A DNA stretch of 64,000 nucleotides from Labedella phragmitis (GCF_004078635.1 NZ_RZNB01000002.1:648353-712352), one strand, 5' to 3'; counted from the stretch's first letter, positions 18,870 to 28,522 are shown. The notes: generated by a model from the letters alone, not told the origin. Made by a program: numbers and translations.

Positions 18870-19351
18870 GAGCGTTGGATCCGCTCCGCGACGGCGGCGG
18901 GCACGTACGGCGAGACGTCGCCGCCGAGTGCGGCGACCTGGCGCACGAGTGAGCTCGACACGTGACCGTGCGCAGGGTCCGGCAGGAGGAACACGGTCTC
19001 GACGCCGGCGAGATTGCGGTTCACGATCGCCATCGGGGTCTCGTACGCGACGTCGACCTGCGACCGGATGCCCTTGACGAGGACCTGCGCGCCCACGTCC
19101 GTGCAGTAGTCGACGAGCAGTCCCATGCTCCACGACGCGACGACGATGTTCCCGTCGAAGCCCGCGTCGGCGATCGACTGTTCGAGCAGCGCGACCCGTT
19201 GGGCGATGGGGAGCATCGCCTCCTTGTCGGGATTGTGGACGACGACGACGTGCAGTTCGTCCCAGAGTCCTGCAGCACGCTCGATCACGTCGAGGTGTCC
19301 GAGGGTCACCGGGTCGAAGGACCCGGGAATGACGGCGATCCTGTCAACCAT
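18866..19351 (-). CDS. coaD: Phosphopantetheine adenylyltransferase
   Basis: Transfers AMP to 4'-phosphopantetheine in coenzyme A synthesis. 161 residues, the usual size. Nucleotidyltransferase motif TLGH (16-19) in [16 protein letters not shown] and the second signature [20 protein letters not shown]. The ATG is preceded by TAAGCT at exactly 6 nt, compatible with a leaderless mRNA. moxR overlaps its stop codon. recG ends 53 bp upstream on the same strand. Confidence 0.96.
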   Translation of the reverse strand: MVDRIAVIPGSFDPVTLGHLDVIERAAGLWDELHVVVVHNPDKEAMLPIAQRVALLEQSIADAGFDGNIVVASWSMGLLVDYCTDVGAQVLVKGIRSQVDVAYETPMAIVNRNLAGVETVFLLPDPAHGHVSSSLVRQVAALGGDVSPYVPAAVAERIQRS

Positions 19352-19357
19352 GGGGCC

Positions 19358-19363
19358 AGCTTA
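19358..19363 (-). promoter_or_regulatory. -10 box for leaderless coaD transcript
   Basis: TAAGCT on the minus strand, six nt before the coaD ATG; fits TANNNT. No convincing -35 hexamer. Confidence 0.45.
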
Positions 19364-19404
19364 TCCGGCGGGCCAACGCGAGCGGTCGGGTCGACGACAC
19401 TCTC

Positions 19405-21591
19405 TCAGTTCTTCGCCAGGGCTGCTCGCGTGTCGTCGTCGAGCCGGCGATCGAGTGCCGATCGCAGCGCGGGGTGACCCTCGAGTCGCGGGTCGCCTCT
19501 CAGCAGGTCGAGGGCGGCGTCGCGAGCGCGTTCGATCACGTCGGAGTCGGAGACGACGCGCAGCAACTTGAGCGAGGACCGGCCGCCCGACTGGGCGCTG
19601 CCGAGGACGTCGCCTTCCCGGCGGAGCTCGAGATCCACCTGGGCGAGTTCGAACCCGTCGAGGGTCGCGGCGACGGCCTCGACCCGATCGCGCGCGAGCG
19701 TCTGCTCCTGCGCGTGCGTCACGAGGAGACACAGCCCCGGGAGGCCTCCACGTCCCACCCGGCCGCGAAGCTGATGGAGCTGGGACACCCCGAAGCGGTC
19801 GGCGTCGAGCACGACCATCATGGATGCTCCCGGGACGTCGACCCCGACCTCGATGACCGTCGTGGCCACGAGCACGTCGATCTCTCCCGCGGCGAAGCCC
19901 CGCATGACCGTGTCCTTCTCCTCCGACGTCATGCGACCGTGGAGCGGTTCGATCACCCGGCCTGCGAGGGCGGGATGAGTTCGAAGCTCGGCGAGCACCT
20001 CGCTGACCGTCGCGATCGGCGGCCTCTGCGCCGTCTCGCTCTCGTCGTCACCGTCGCCCGATGCCGTCTCGACGCCGTCCTCCGCGGCCGGTTGCTCGCC
20101 CGGCTCGATCGCGGGGCAGACCACGAAGGCCTGCCGACCGGCCTCGAGCTCCTCCGACAGGCGTTCCCACGCGCGTCGGATCCACAACGGCTTCTCGGCG
20201 AGTGGCACGACGAAGGACTCGATGGGCTGCCGACCGGCGGGGAGCTGGCGCAACGCGCTCACGTCGAGGTCGCCGAAGACCGTCATCGCGACGGTGCGAG
20301 GGATCGGCGTCGCCGTGAGGACGAGGACGTGCGGCGGCACCGTTCCCTTCCGCCGAAGGGCCTCGCGCTGTTCTACGCCGAAGCGGTGCTGCTCGTCCAC
20401 GACGACGAGCCCCAGGTCGTAGAACTCGACGCCGCTCGACAGCAGCGCGTGGGTGCCGACGACGATGCGGGCCTGCCCGCTCACGATCCGCAGGAGTGCG
20501 CGGCGGCGCTCCGCCGTGGAGAGCTGCCCCGTGAGGAGCACGGGTGCGAGTTCGGCCGAGAGGTCGGGGCCGAGTGCCGCGACGATCGACCGCACGTGCT
20601 GGGCCGCGAGTACCTCGGTGGGCGCGAGCAACGCCGATTGGCCGCCGGACTCCGCGACCGCGAGCATCGCCCGGAGGGCCACGAGGGTCTTGCCCGAGCC
20701 GACCTCGCCCTGCACCAGTCGGTTCATCGGCGTCCCGGAGGCGAGCTCGACCGCGATCTCCTCACCGACGGCACGCTGGTCGTCCGTGAGTGAGAACGGC
20801 AGCGATGCGTCGAGCCGTTCGAGGAGCCCGCCGGGGGCCGCCGAGCGCTCCGTCGCGTGCTCGGCGCGCTCGGATAACCGTCGCTCGAGCAGACCGGCCT
20901 GCAGGACGAAGGCCTCGTGGAAACGCAGGGTGTCGCGGGCCCGTCGCCAGTGCGCGTCGTCGATGGGACGGTGGATCCATTCGAGGGCCTCGCGGAGCCC
21001 GATGAGTTCTTCGGCCTCCGCGACGGCGGCGGGCACCGGATCCTCGAGGTCGCCGAGCCCGTCGAGGACGAGAGCGATCGACTTCTGAATGACCCAGCTC
21101 GTCACCGCCGAGGTCGCGGGGTAGATCGGGATGGGCGTCTCCGCCCAGACCTTCGGCGAGATCCCCCTCGGCGCGTCGGGTTCGAAGAGCTCGTACGTCG
21201 GGTGCGCGAGCTGGTTGTGACCCTTGTACGAGCTGATCTTGCCCGCGAACACGCCGGCTCGACCGGGAGTGAGCTCGTTCGCGCGCCACGACTGATTGAA
21301 GAACGTGAGTGTGAGCGCGCCGTTCCCGTCCGAGATGAGCACCTCGAGGATGGAGCCGCGACGCGCGCGCATCGACCGCTCGTTGACCTGGACCACCTGG
21401 GCGACGATCGTGACGTTCTCGTCCATCGGTAGTTCCGAGAGGACGGTCAGGTCTCCTCGCCGTGCGTACCGACGCGGGTAGTGCGCGAGCAGGTCTCCGA
21501 CGGTGCGGAACCCGAACGCACGGGCGAAGACGCCCGCCGTCTTGGCGCCGAGGACACGATCGAGCCGATCGTCGAGTCCGAGCGCGTTCAT
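19405..21591 (-). CDS. recG: ATP-dependent DNA helicase RecG
   Basis: Remodels stalled replication forks and branches Holliday junctions. 728 residues: N-terminal wedge/OB region, then the helicase core with Walker A GEVGSGKT (295-302), DEQH box in VVVDEQHRFGVEQR, motif III LTATPIPRT, and the C-terminal GASMMVVLDADRFGVSQLHQ and QLRGRVGRG. An acidic insert (about residues 462-492, rich in Glu, Asp, Ser and Thr) separates the two helicase lobes; it looks like a disordered linker. TAGAAT lies 6 nt before the ATG, so the transcript may be leaderless. Divergent from rsmD with 78 bp between starts. Confidence 0.96.
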   Translation of the reverse strand: MNALGLDDRLDRVLGAKTAGVFARAFGFRTVGDLLAHYPRRYARRGDLTVLSELPMDENVTIVAQVVQVNERSMRARRGSILEVLISDGNGALTLTFFNQSWRANELTPGRAGVFAGKISSYKGHNQLAHPTYELFEPDAPRGISPKVWAETPIPIYPATSAVTSWVIQKSIALVLDGLGDLEDPVPAAVAEAEELIGLREALEWIHRPIDDAHWRRARDTLRFHEAFVLQAGLLERRLSERAEHATERSAAPGGLLERLDASLPFSLTDDQRAVGEEIAVELASGTPMNRLVQGEVGSGKTLVALRAMLAVAESGGQSALLAPTEVLAAQHVRSIVAALGPDLSAELAPVLLTGQLSTAERRRALLRIVSGQARIVVGTHALLSSGVEFYDLGLVVVDEQHRFGVEQREALRRKGTVPPHVLVLTATPIPRTVAMTVFGDLDVSALRQLPAGRQPIESFVVPLAEKPLWIRRAWERLSEELEAGRQAFVVCPAIEPGEQPAAEDGVETASGDGDDESETAQRPPIATVSEVLAELRTHPALAGRVIEPLHGRMTSEEKDTVMRGFAAGEIDVLVATTVIEVGVDVPGASMMVVLDADRFGVSQLHQLRGRVGRGGLPGLCLLVTHAQEQTLARDRVEAVAATLDGFELAQVDLELRREGDVLGSAQSGGRSSLKLLRVVSDSDVIERARDAALDLLRGDPRLEGHPALRSALDRRLDDDTRAALAKN

Positions 21592-21597
21592 GCCCCG

Positions 21598-21603
21598 ATT
21601 CTA
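21598..21603 (-). promoter_or_regulatory. -10 box for leaderless recG transcript
   Basis: TAGAAT on the minus strand, six nt before the recG ATG. Strong TANNNT match; no -35 seen. Confidence 0.5.
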
Positions 21604-21657
21604 CGGGCGACCCCCGACACTCCTCCGCCGTCCGCTCCTCGTCATCCGCGGGCCCGC

Positions 21658-21663
21658 TACGCT
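21658..21663 (+). promoter_or_regulatory. -10 box for leaderless rsmD transcript
   Basis: TACGCT on the plus strand, six nt before the rsmD GTG. Faces the recG promoter across a 78-bp gap. Confidence 0.45.
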
Positions 21664-21669
21664 CGACGG

Positions 21670-22284
21670 GTGACGAGGATCATCGCGGGACGTGCTCGGT
21701 CCGTTCGACTCTCGGTGCCGCGATCGGGCACGCGACCGACGAGCGAACGCGTCCGCGAGGCGATCTTCTCCTCCCTGGATTCGTGGGACGCGATCGCCGG
21801 AGCGCGCGTCCTCGACCTCTACGCGGGTTCCGGTGCCCTCGGCCTGGAAGCCGCATCGCGCGGAGCGTCGTCCGTCGTCCTCGTCGAGCGGAACCCGAAG
21901 GCCGCTGCGCTCTGTCGCGCGAACGCCGCCGCCGTGCAGCGCGCCATCGGCGGGGAAGCGACCATCGCGGTCGCGCCGCACGCCGTGCGCTCCTACCTGT
22001 CGTCGCTCGCGTCTCCCGTCGACCTCGTGCTCGTCGACCCGCCGTACGACCTCGGCGAGGACGACCTCGAGCACGACCTCGACGCGATCGCCCGCAATCT
22101 CGCGGACGACGGCGTCCTCGTCGTGGAGCGCAGTTCCCGCTCGCCCGAGCCGCGGTGGCCCGACGGGATCCGGTTGTTGCGCAGTCGCGACTACGGCGAG
22201 ACGCGCGTGTGGTTCGCCGGTGCCGACACGGGCGACGACGACGCGGCTACGTCGGGCGGCGGCCCGGCGCGACCCGCCGTCTGA
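21670..22284 (+). CDS. rsmD: 16S rRNA (guanine-966-N2)-methyltransferase RsmD
   Basis: Rossmann-fold methyltransferase modifying G966 of 16S rRNA. 204 residues. The N-terminus TRIIAGRARSVRLSVP and GTRPTSERVREAIFSSL are typical; SAM motif I is DLYAGSGALGLEAASRGA and motif IV is LVDPPYDLG. The GTG at 21670 is chosen because TACGCT stands 6 nt upstream and the family begins at T-R-I-I-A-G; the frame is open further left only through low-complexity sequence. Divergent from recG, convergent with thiL. Confidence 0.93.
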   Translation: MTRIIAGRARSVRLSVPRSGTRPTSERVREAIFSSLDSWDAIAGARVLDLYAGSGALGLEAASRGASSVVLVERNPKAAALCRANAAAVQRAIGGEATIAVAPHAVRSYLSSLASPVDLVLVDPPYDLGEDDLEHDLDAIARNLADDGVLVVERSSRSPEPRWPDGIRLLRSRDYGETRVWFAGADTGDDDAATSGGGPARPAV

Positions 22285-22373
22285 TCCTCCGGACGACGAC
22301 GCAGACGACAGCGCAGGTGACGACGCCGGCCACCGCGCAGACGTGGACGCGACCGACAACGATGATGTCCCCG

Positions 22374-23369
22374 TCAGCCCCTGGCGCCGTCCCACCCCGC
22401 GTACGGGTCCCACCCGCTCCGTTCCACCGGCCGCCCGTCCGCGAGGACGAGGCCGACCGGCTCTCGGACGACGACACCGATGGCGCGGAAGCCGCCGGGG
22501 AGCGACGTTGTCGGAGGGAAGGTCGCGAGCAGCGAGTGGTCCTCTCCCCCTCCGAGCGCCATCGCCCGGTCGGGTCCGAGAGACGCGCCGTCGAAATCGA
22601 TGCCGACACCGCTCGCCGTCGCGAGCCGCGCCGCATCGATCGCGAGGCCGTCCGAGAGGTCGAGCATCGCCGTGGCACCGGCGACGGCCGCGAGGACGCC
22701 GTCGGCGATCGGCGGCCGCGGCGCGAATTGGGCCGACAGGACGTCACCCGACCGCTCGCGAAGAGAGACCGCCCTGTCCGGATCGGGGACTCCCGCATCG
22801 TCGACCGCTTCCGTGAAGAGCAGCCGGAGACCGGCTCCCGCGCGGCCGAGTTCTCCCGAGACCGCCACGACATCGCCGGGGCGCGCACCCGATCGGAGGA
22901 CGGGAGCCCGACCGCCGAGGTCGCCGAACGCCGTGACGGCGATCGTGAAGGTCTCCGATACGGAAAGGTCCCCTCCGACCACGCCGCACCCGGGCGCCAG
23001 CTCGGCGCACGCGTCACGTACCCCCTCCGCGAACCGCTCGAGAGAGCTCACGGGCAGAGACGGTGGAGCGGCGATCGCGATCACGAGCGCCGTCGGCCTG
23101 GCACCCATCGCTGCGACGTCCGACAGGTTCGTCGCGGCCGCCTTCCAGCCGAGCTCCCACGGCGACGACCACGCGAGGCGGAAGTCCGGCCCGTGCACCA
23201 TGAGATCGGTCGTCACCACGAAACGGCCGTCGGTCGTGCCGACGACCGCGGCGTCGTCGCCCGGACCGATGCTCGCGGCAGCGGCAGCGGGGAGGAGCGG
23301 CAGGATGCGCGACAGAAGCTCGGCCTCGCCGATGTCGGCGACGACCGTCCGCCCATCCGACGACGGCAT
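22374..23369 (-). CDS. thiL: Thiamine-monophosphate kinase
   Basis: Phosphorylates thiamine monophosphate to the diphosphate cofactor. 331 residues of the AIR-synthase-like fold: IGPGDDAAVV (Asp cluster), TTDLMVHGPDFRLAW, the metal-binding MLDLSDGLAIDAARLA and LGGGEDHSLLATFP. The start Met (PSSDGRTVV) overlaps the ddl stop by one base (TGATG), so translation is coupled to ddl. 89 bp separate it from convergent rsmD; I see no gene or clear hairpin there. Confidence 0.93.
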   Translation of the reverse strand: MPSSDGRTVVADIGEAELLSRILPLLPAAAAASIGPGDDAAVVGTTDGRFVVTTDLMVHGPDFRLAWSSPWELGWKAAATNLSDVAAMGARPTALVIAIAAPPSLPVSSLERFAEGVRDACAELAPGCGVVGGDLSVSETFTIAVTAFGDLGGRAPVLRSGARPGDVVAVSGELGRAGAGLRLLFTEAVDDAGVPDPDRAVSLRERSGDVLSAQFAPRPPIADGVLAAVAGATAMLDLSDGLAIDAARLATASGVGIDFDGASLGPDRAMALGGGEDHSLLATFPPTTSLPGGFRAIGVVVREPVGLVLADGRPVERSGWDPYAGWDGARG

Positions 23370-24466
23370 CAGCGTGCGCCGCGTGCAGCGCCGATCTCGA
23401 GCAGCTCCGTGATGAGGTCCGGATAGGCCAGTCCGGACGCGAGCCAGCACTTCGGGAACATCGAGATGGGCGTGAAACCGGGAAGAGTGTTGAGCTCGTT
23501 GACGACGAAGCCGTCCTCGGTGAGGAAGAAGTCGACGCGAGCGAGGCCCTCGGCGCCGACGGCCGTGAAGACCTCCTGCGCGATGCGGCCCATCTCCGCG
23601 AGCTCCTCGTCCGTGAGCGATGCCGGGCAGACGAGGTCGATTCCCGGCGCGTCGAGGTACTTGGCGTCGAAGTCGTAGAAGCCCCGTCCGGAGACGACGA
23701 TCTCCCCCGCCACCGACGTCCGCGGTTGTGCCCCGGCGCGTCCCTCGAGCACCGCGATCTCGACCTCGCGACCGATGACGGTCGACTCGATGAGGACGCG
23801 GTCGTCGTGCTCGAGCGCGTCACGGATCGCACCGTCGAGACCCTCCGGTGCCTCGACCTTCGAGACGCCAACGCTCGAGCCCGCGCGAGCCGGCTTCACG
23901 AAGACGGGGAAACCGAGCTCCTCCGCGCTTCGCAGCGCCGCCTCGGGATCGGCGCGGAAGCCCGCCGCCGACACGGTCGCCCACGGGGCCACGGCGATTC
24001 CCGCGTGCTGCAGCACGGTCTTGGTGAAGTGCTTGTCCATGGAGACCGAGGAGGCGAGGACACCCGAACCCACGTAGGGAAGGCCGACGAGCTCGAAGAG
24101 CCCCTGGACGGTGCCGTCCTCGCCGTACCGGCCGTGCAGGATCGGGAACACGACGTCGACGACTCCGAGGGAGGCGATGCTGCCGTCGGCGTGGGTCACC
24201 GAGAGCTCGCGGCTCGTCGAGTCCTCCGGCCACCGCACGCGCGATCCGTTGTCGAGGACCTCCGGCAGGTGCTCGGGGTCGAGACCGAACTTCGTCGGAT
24301 CGTCGTCCTCGAGCACGAACACGCCCTCGCGGGTAATCCCGACGGGGACGACCTCGAAGAGCTCACGATCGATCGCCGACAGCACTCCCCCGGCCGTTGC
24401 GCAACTGATCGAATGCTCGCTTGAACGCCCGCCGAAGAGGACCACCACTCGTCGCTTCACTGTCAT
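23369..24466 (-). CDS. ddl: D-alanine--D-alanine ligase
   Basis: ATP-grasp enzyme making the D-Ala-D-Ala dipeptide for peptidoglycan. 365 residues. N-terminal VVVLFGGRSSEHSISC, central LPYVGSGVLASSVSMDKHFT and FPVFVKPARAGSSVGVSKVE, C-terminal RVDFFLTEDGFVVNELNTLP with metal ligands. Start ATG 24466 is preferred over one 30 nt upstream because AGGACAGGGG directly precedes it. Its first 104 nt overlap the 3' end of gpsA in another frame. Cotranscribed gpsA-ddl-thiL. Confidence 0.95.
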   Translation of the reverse strand: MTVKRRVVVLFGGRSSEHSISCATAGGVLSAIDRELFEVVPVGITREGVFVLEDDDPTKFGLDPEHLPEVLDNGSRVRWPEDSTSRELSVTHADGSIASLGVVDVVFPILHGRYGEDGTVQGLFELVGLPYVGSGVLASSVSMDKHFTKTVLQHAGIAVAPWATVSAAGFRADPEAALRSAEELGFPVFVKPARAGSSVGVSKVEAPEGLDGAIRDALEHDDRVLIESTVIGREVEIAVLEGRAGAQPRTSVAGEIVVSGRGFYDFDAKYLDAPGIDLVCPASLTDEELAEMGRIAQEVFTAVGAEGLARVDFFLTEDGFVVNELNTLPGFTPISMFPKCWLASGLAYPDLITELLEIGAARGAR

Positions 24467-25505
24467 CCCCTGTCCTCTCGCCTTGCGGCTCGTCACTGTC
24501 GGTGGTCAAATGCGGCGCGATGTCCTTCGGGTCGAGCGTGCCATCGAGGACCTGCTTGACCTGTTGCACGATGGGCATCTCGACACCGATCTCGCGCGCG
24601 AGTTCGAGAACGGGAGCAACCGACGCGAGCCCTTCCGCCGTCTGCTGCATCTGCTTGACGACGGCACCGAAGCTGTAGCCCTGGCCGAGTAGTCGCCCTG
24701 CCGTGTTGTTGCGGGAGAGCGGTGACTGGCACGTCGCGATGAGGTCACCGAGACCCGCGAGCCCCGCGAGGGTCTCGGCCTTCGCCCCTCGCGCCACCGC
24801 GAAGTCCGTCATCTCGACGAGCCCGCGCGTGATGATCGACGCCTTCGTGTTCTCACCGTATCCGACGCCGTCGACGATACCGATCGCCACGGCGATGAGG
24901 TTCTTGAGCACTCCGCCGAACTCGGTCCCGATGACATCGGTGTTCACGAAGGTGCGGAAGTACGTGTTCCGAGCGAGCGTCGCGACGGCTTGAGCCGTCT
25001 CGAGCCGGCTCGAGGAGACGACCGCGGCCGTCGGCTGCTCCCGCGCGATCTCGAGAGCGAGGTTGGGTCCGGAGGCTACGGCGACGAGACCAGGATCGAT
25101 CGCGAGGGTCTCGACGATGACCTCGCTCATCCGGAGACCAGTGCCCTTCTCGACGCCCTTCATGAGCGAGACGACGATGGCGTCGGGAGCGAGGAGGGGG
25201 CGGATCGCGAGGAGGTTCTCCCGCAGGGTCTGGCTCGGGACCGCCACGAAGACCTGCGTGGCCCCCGAGAGCGCGGCACGGAGATCGGAGGTCGCCGAGA
25301 GGTTCGGCGGGAGCGTGATGCCCGGGAGGTAGTCGCTGTTGCGGTGCGACCGGGAGATCTCGCGAGCGACTTCCTCGCGACGCGCCCACATCGTGACCGA
25401 GGCGCCTCCGTCGGCGAGGATCTTGCCGAACGTGGTCCCCCAGCTGCCGGTGCCGAGGACGGCGACCTTGGCCTGTTGTCTACGACTCAAAACGACCCGT
25501 TTCAC
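24363..25505 (-). CDS. gpsA: NAD(P)-dependent glycerol-3-phosphate dehydrogenase with extended tail
   Basis: Makes sn-glycerol-3-phosphate for phospholipids. Core motifs: VAVLGTGSWGTTF, SLMKGVEKGTGLRMSE, ASGPNLALEIAREQPTA, KNLIAVAIGIVDGVGYGEN, GLGDLIATCQSPLSRN. Taking the GTG at 25505 gives 380 residues; a TTG at 25490 is also possible. The normal protein ends near IVQQVKQVLDG; here about 50 further residues follow (DEPQGERTGDDSEATSGG, then basic), and these lie in the 104-nt overlap with ddl and just before it. The start overlaps the end of the acyltransferase gene. Confidence 0.92.
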   Translation of the reverse strand: MKRVVLSRRQQAKVAVLGTGSWGTTFGKILADGGASVTMWARREEVAREISRSHRNSDYLPGITLPPNLSATSDLRAALSGATQVFVAVPSQTLRENLLAIRPLLAPDAIVVSLMKGVEKGTGLRMSEVIVETLAIDPGLVAVASGPNLALEIAREQPTAAVVSSSRLETAQAVATLARNTYFRTFVNTDVIGTEFGGVLKNLIAVAIGIVDGVGYGENTKASIITRGLVEMTDFAVARGAKAETLAGLAGLGDLIATCQSPLSRNNTAGRLLGQGYSFGAVVKQMQQTAEGLASVAPVLELAREIGVEMPIVQQVKQVLDGTLDPKDIAPHLTTDSDEPQGERTGDDSEATSGGPLRRAFKRAFDQLRNGRGSAVGDRS

Positions 25506-26256
25506 TCTGCCCGCGCTTCGACGGGTCCCACCGCGTCTCTGGGGCCTTCTCACCCCTGAGCTCCTCGAGCTCGCGGGTGATGGCGGTCATGACGACATCG
25601 GTGGCTGCGGCGAGGGTCGAGCCGTCGAGCGGCTTGCCCTCGAACGCGGAGAGGTCGACCGGGTCACCGAATCGTACCCGGACCTTCTTCGGCGGGAAGA
25701 AGGAGATCTTCTTCGAGTAGCGCGCCATGACCTGCTGCGTACCCCAGTGCGCGACAGGCACGACCGGGATCCCGTGCTGGAGTGCCAGTCGGACGGCCCC
25801 CGTCTTGCCTCGCATCGGCCAGATCGCGGGATCGCGCGTGAGCGTTCCTTCGGGATACACGACGAGCACCTGCTCGCGCTCGGCGACCCGGGCCGCCGCC
25901 GCCATGGGGTCCTTGTCGCGGGTCGACCCGGCGCGCTCCACCGGGATCTGGCCAGACGAGCGCAACAGCCAGCCGAGGCCCGCGACGTCGAAAAGCGAGG
26001 CCTTCGCGAGGAACCGCGGTGCCCGGCCGAGCTTCCATGCGGCCAGACCGATGACGACGGGATCGATCTCCGAGTAGTGGTTCGGGGCGAGGATGACAGG
26101 GCCGAACCGCGGCAGCTTCTCGCCGTTCTCGATCCGGATCACCATCATCATCCGACTCAGCGGCAGCGCGACGCCCGCGAGGAACCAGAAGAACGACGGT
26201 CTCGACTTCTCAGGATTGGAGCGACGCGGTCGACCGCTCGATGGACTCAGAGGCAC
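25480..26256 (-). CDS. 1-acyl-glycerol-3-phosphate acyltransferase (PlsC-like)
   Basis: Transfers an acyl group to lysophosphatidic acid or a related acceptor; membrane-associated. 258 residues with an N-terminal hydrophobic segment (FFWFLAGVALPLSRMMMVI), motif I NHYSEIDP (HX4D), motif III VVYPEGTLTRD and motif IV VPVAHWGT. Placed directly before gpsA, which supplies glycerol-3-phosphate, so a phospholipid role fits well. The GTG at 26256 is supported by GATAAT exactly 6 nt upstream; an upstream extension is open but shows no family sequence. Confidence 0.88.
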   Translation of the reverse strand: MPLSPSSGRPRRSNPEKSRPSFFWFLAGVALPLSRMMMVIRIENGEKLPRFGPVILAPNHYSEIDPVVIGLAAWKLGRAPRFLAKASLFDVAGLGWLLRSSGQIPVERAGSTRDKDPMAAAARVAEREQVLVVYPEGTLTRDPAIWPMRGKTGAVRLALQHGIPVVPVAHWGTQQVMARYSKKISFFPPKKVRVRFGDPVDLSAFEGKPLDGSTLAAATDVVMTAITRELEELRGEKAPETRWDPSKRGQSETGRFES

Positions 26257-26262
26257 GAGACC

Positions 26263-26268
26263 ATTATC
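26263..26268 (-). promoter_or_regulatory. -10 box for leaderless acyltransferase-gpsA-ddl transcript
   Basis: GATAAT on the minus strand, six nt before the acyltransferase GTG. It differs from TANNNT at the first base only. Confidence 0.35.
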
Positions 26269-26338
26269 CGACGGACTCCAGCGGAGCCCGAGACGACCGG
26301 CCCGTGTCCGCACAGCGGCCGGGCCGGCCGTTCGGATC

Positions 26339-26941
26339 TCACAGGCTGCGAGCGGGGATCGTCTTCGGACGCCACCCGGCCCGCGACTGCTCGAACCGCG
26401 TGATCGCCTCTTCGTCGCGCAGCGTCAGGCCGATGTCGTCGAGCCCCTCGAGCAGGCGCCACCGCGTGTAGTCGTCCACCTGGAACGCGAAGCTCTCGTC
26501 ACCGACGACGACGGTGCGCGCGACGAGGTCGACGGTCGCCGCGATACCGGGCTCGGCGTCCATGATCGCCCAGATCCGCTCGACCTCCGCCTCCTCGACC
26601 TGGGCGGCCAGCAGCCCCTGCTTGCCGCTGTTCCCGCGGAAGATGTCGGCGAAACGGGCGCTCACGACGACCTTGAAACCGTAGTCGCGCAGCGCCCAGA
26701 CGGCGTGCTCGCGGCTCGATCCGGTGCCGAAGTCCGGTCCGGCCACGAGGATCTGCGCTCCCGCGTACTGCGGCTGGTTGAGCACGAATTCCGGATCCTG
26801 GCGCCACCCGGCGAAGAGCGCATCCTCGAAGCCGGTCTTCGTGACCCGCTTGAGATAGACGGCGGGGATGATCTGATCGGTGTCGACGTTCGACCGCTTG
26901 AGCGGCATCGCGACTCCGGTGACGGTCTCGAACTTGTCCAT
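26339..26941 (-). CDS. leuD: 3-isopropylmalate dehydratase small subunit
   Basis: Swivelling small subunit of isopropylmalate isomerase, step two of leucine synthesis. 200 residues: [33 protein letters not shown], and the substrate loop [21 protein letters not shown]. It follows leuC with a 3-nt gap and is certainly cotranscribed. An 80-bp gap to the acyltransferase contains a short GC-rich palindrome (CGGCCGGGCCGGCCG) but no U-tract. Confidence 0.96.
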   Translation of the reverse strand: MDKFETVTGVAMPLKRSNVDTDQIIPAVYLKRVTKTGFEDALFAGWRQDPEFVLNQPQYAGAQILVAGPDFGTGSSREHAVWALRDYGFKVVVSARFADIFRGNSGKQGLLAAQVEEAEVERIWAIMDAEPGIAATVDLVARTVVVGDESFAFQVDDYTRWRLLEGLDDIGLTLRDEEAITRFEQSRAGWRPKTIPARSL

Positions 26942-26944
26942 GGC

Positions 26945-28429
26945 TCAGTCCTCCAGGTCCGACGGGCTCGACAGCGTTCCCCGGACGGCCGTCGCCGCAG
27001 CGACGAGGGGCGAGACGAGGTGCGTACGGCCACCCTTGCCCTGCCGACCCTCGAAGTTCCGGTTGCTCGTCGAGGCGCAGCGCTCACCGGGGGCGAGCTG
27101 GTCGGGGTTCATGCCGAGGCACATCGAGCACCCCGCGAAACGCCACTCGGCGCCGAAGTCGAGGAAGACCTTGTCGAGGCCCTCGGCTTCCGCCTCGAGT
27201 CGCACTCGAGCCGATCCGGGGACGACCATGACGCGCACGTTCTCGGCCTTACGGCGCCCCTGGATGATGGAGGCGAAGGCACGGAGGTCTTCGATCCGGC
27301 TGTTTGTGCACGACCCCATGAAGACGGCGTCGACCGGGATCTCCTTCATCGGCGTTCCCGCCTGGAGGTCCATGTACTCGAGGGCACGCTCCGCGGCGGC
27401 GCGCTCGTTGAGGTCGACGATCGCCTCCGGGTCCGGGACGTTCTGGCTGAGGGACACACCCTGGCCGGGGTTCGTCCCCCACGTGACGAAGGGCTCGAGT
27501 TCGTCGGCGTCGAGGAACACCTCGGCGTCGAAGACCGCGCCATCGTCGGTGGGGAGCGTGCGCCAGTACGCGACCGCCTCGTCCCAATCCTCGCCCCGCG
27601 GGGCGTGGGGGCGGCCCTCGAGGTACGCGAACGTGGTCTCGTCCGGCGCCACCATTCCGGCGCGCGCACCCGCCTCGATCGACATGTTGCAGATGGTCAT
27701 CCTGCCCTCCATGGAGAGCTGACGGATGGCCGAACCGCGGTACTCGAGCACGTAGCCCTGGCCGCCGCCGGTGCCGATCTTCGCGATGACCGCGAGGATG
27801 ATGTCCTTCGCGGTGACGCCGGGCTTCAGGGTCCCGTCGACGTTGATCGCCATCGTCTTGAACGGCTTGAGCGGCAGCGTCTGGGTGGCGAGGACGTGCT
27901 CGACCTCGCTCGTCCCGATACCGAACGCCATCGCGCCGAATGCGCCGTGCGTCGAGGTGTGCGAATCGCCGCACACGACCGTGATCCCCGGCATCGTGAG
28001 ACCGAGCTGCGGACCGACGACGTGGACGATGCCCTGCTCGACGTCTCCGAGCGAATGCAGGCGCACGCCGAACTCCTCGGCGTTGCGACGCAGGGTCTCG
28101 ATCTGCGTGCGACTCGTGAGGTCGGCGATGGGCTTGTCGATCGCGAGCGTCGGCGTGTTGTGGTCCTCGGTCGCGATCGTGAGGTCGAGGCGACGCACGG
28201 GCCGATCCGCGAGGCGCAGGCCGTCGAACGCTTGCGGGCTCGTGACCTCGTGCACGAGGTGCAGGTCGATGTAGATGAGGTCGGGGGTACCGTCCTCGCC
28301 CTTGACGACGAGGTGGTCGCGCCAGATCTTCTCGGCGAGCGTGAGCGGGCCCGTCGTAGTCTCGGCCGGAACGGCGGGTCGTTCCGCCGTGTCCGACACG
28401 AATGCAGCGCCCGTGGTGGATGTACTCAT
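26945..28429 (-). CDS. leuC: 3-isopropylmalate dehydratase large subunit
   Basis: Aconitase-family Fe-S enzyme forming the isomerase with LeuD. 494 residues. The three 4Fe-4S cysteines are in [12 protein letters not shown] and CSMCLGMN; active-site and cluster motifs [22 protein letters not shown] and [14 protein letters not shown] are present. Start at [10 protein letters not shown] with AAGGA 8 nt upstream. That ribosome-binding site is complementary to Leu codons of a short leader peptide 65 nt upstream, so leuCD translation is probably leucine-controlled. Confidence 0.97.
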   Translation of the reverse strand: MSTSTTGAAFVSDTAERPAVPAETTTGPLTLAEKIWRDHLVVKGEDGTPDLIYIDLHLVHEVTSPQAFDGLRLADRPVRRLDLTIATEDHNTPTLAIDKPIADLTSRTQIETLRRNAEEFGVRLHSLGDVEQGIVHVVGPQLGLTMPGITVVCGDSHTSTHGAFGAMAFGIGTSEVEHVLATQTLPLKPFKTMAINVDGTLKPGVTAKDIILAVIAKIGTGGGQGYVLEYRGSAIRQLSMEGRMTICNMSIEAGARAGMVAPDETTFAYLEGRPHAPRGEDWDEAVAYWRTLPTDDGAVFDAEVFLDADELEPFVTWGTNPGQGVSLSQNVPDPEAIVDLNERAAAERALEYMDLQAGTPMKEIPVDAVFMGSCTNSRIEDLRAFASIIQGRRKAENVRVMVVPGSARVRLEAEAEGLDKVFLDFGAEWRFAGCSMCLGMNPDQLAPGERCASTSNRNFEGRQGKGGRTHLVSPLVAAATAVRGTLSSPSDLED

Positions 28430-28437
28430 GGTTTCGG

Positions 28438-28522
28438 TCCTTCTTCGATCGGGTCCGGCCATAGCAACCTCCGCGACGAGGGAGGCCAGGTAGTCAAGCC
28501 TCGTCGCGGCGACGAAGAAGGA
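28438..28522 (-). promoter_or_regulatory. leuC translational attenuator: leader codons pair with leuC SD
   Basis: Minus-strand RNA. TCCTTCTTCG (28513-28522), made of Leu codons of the leader, is perfectly complementary over 10 nt to CGAAGAAGGA (28438-28447), which contains the leuC Shine-Dalgarno. A second perfect 11-bp pairing joins CCGCGACGAGG (28499-28509, leader codons 11-15) to CCTCGTCGCGG (28471-28481). The two structures together could switch with ribosome position. No U-tract, so translation-level control is more likely than termination. Confidence 0.6.

Noticed and set aside
28471..28509. A rho-independent attenuator in front of leuC
   Set aside because: The 11-bp stem is strong but no U-tract follows; translational control fits better.
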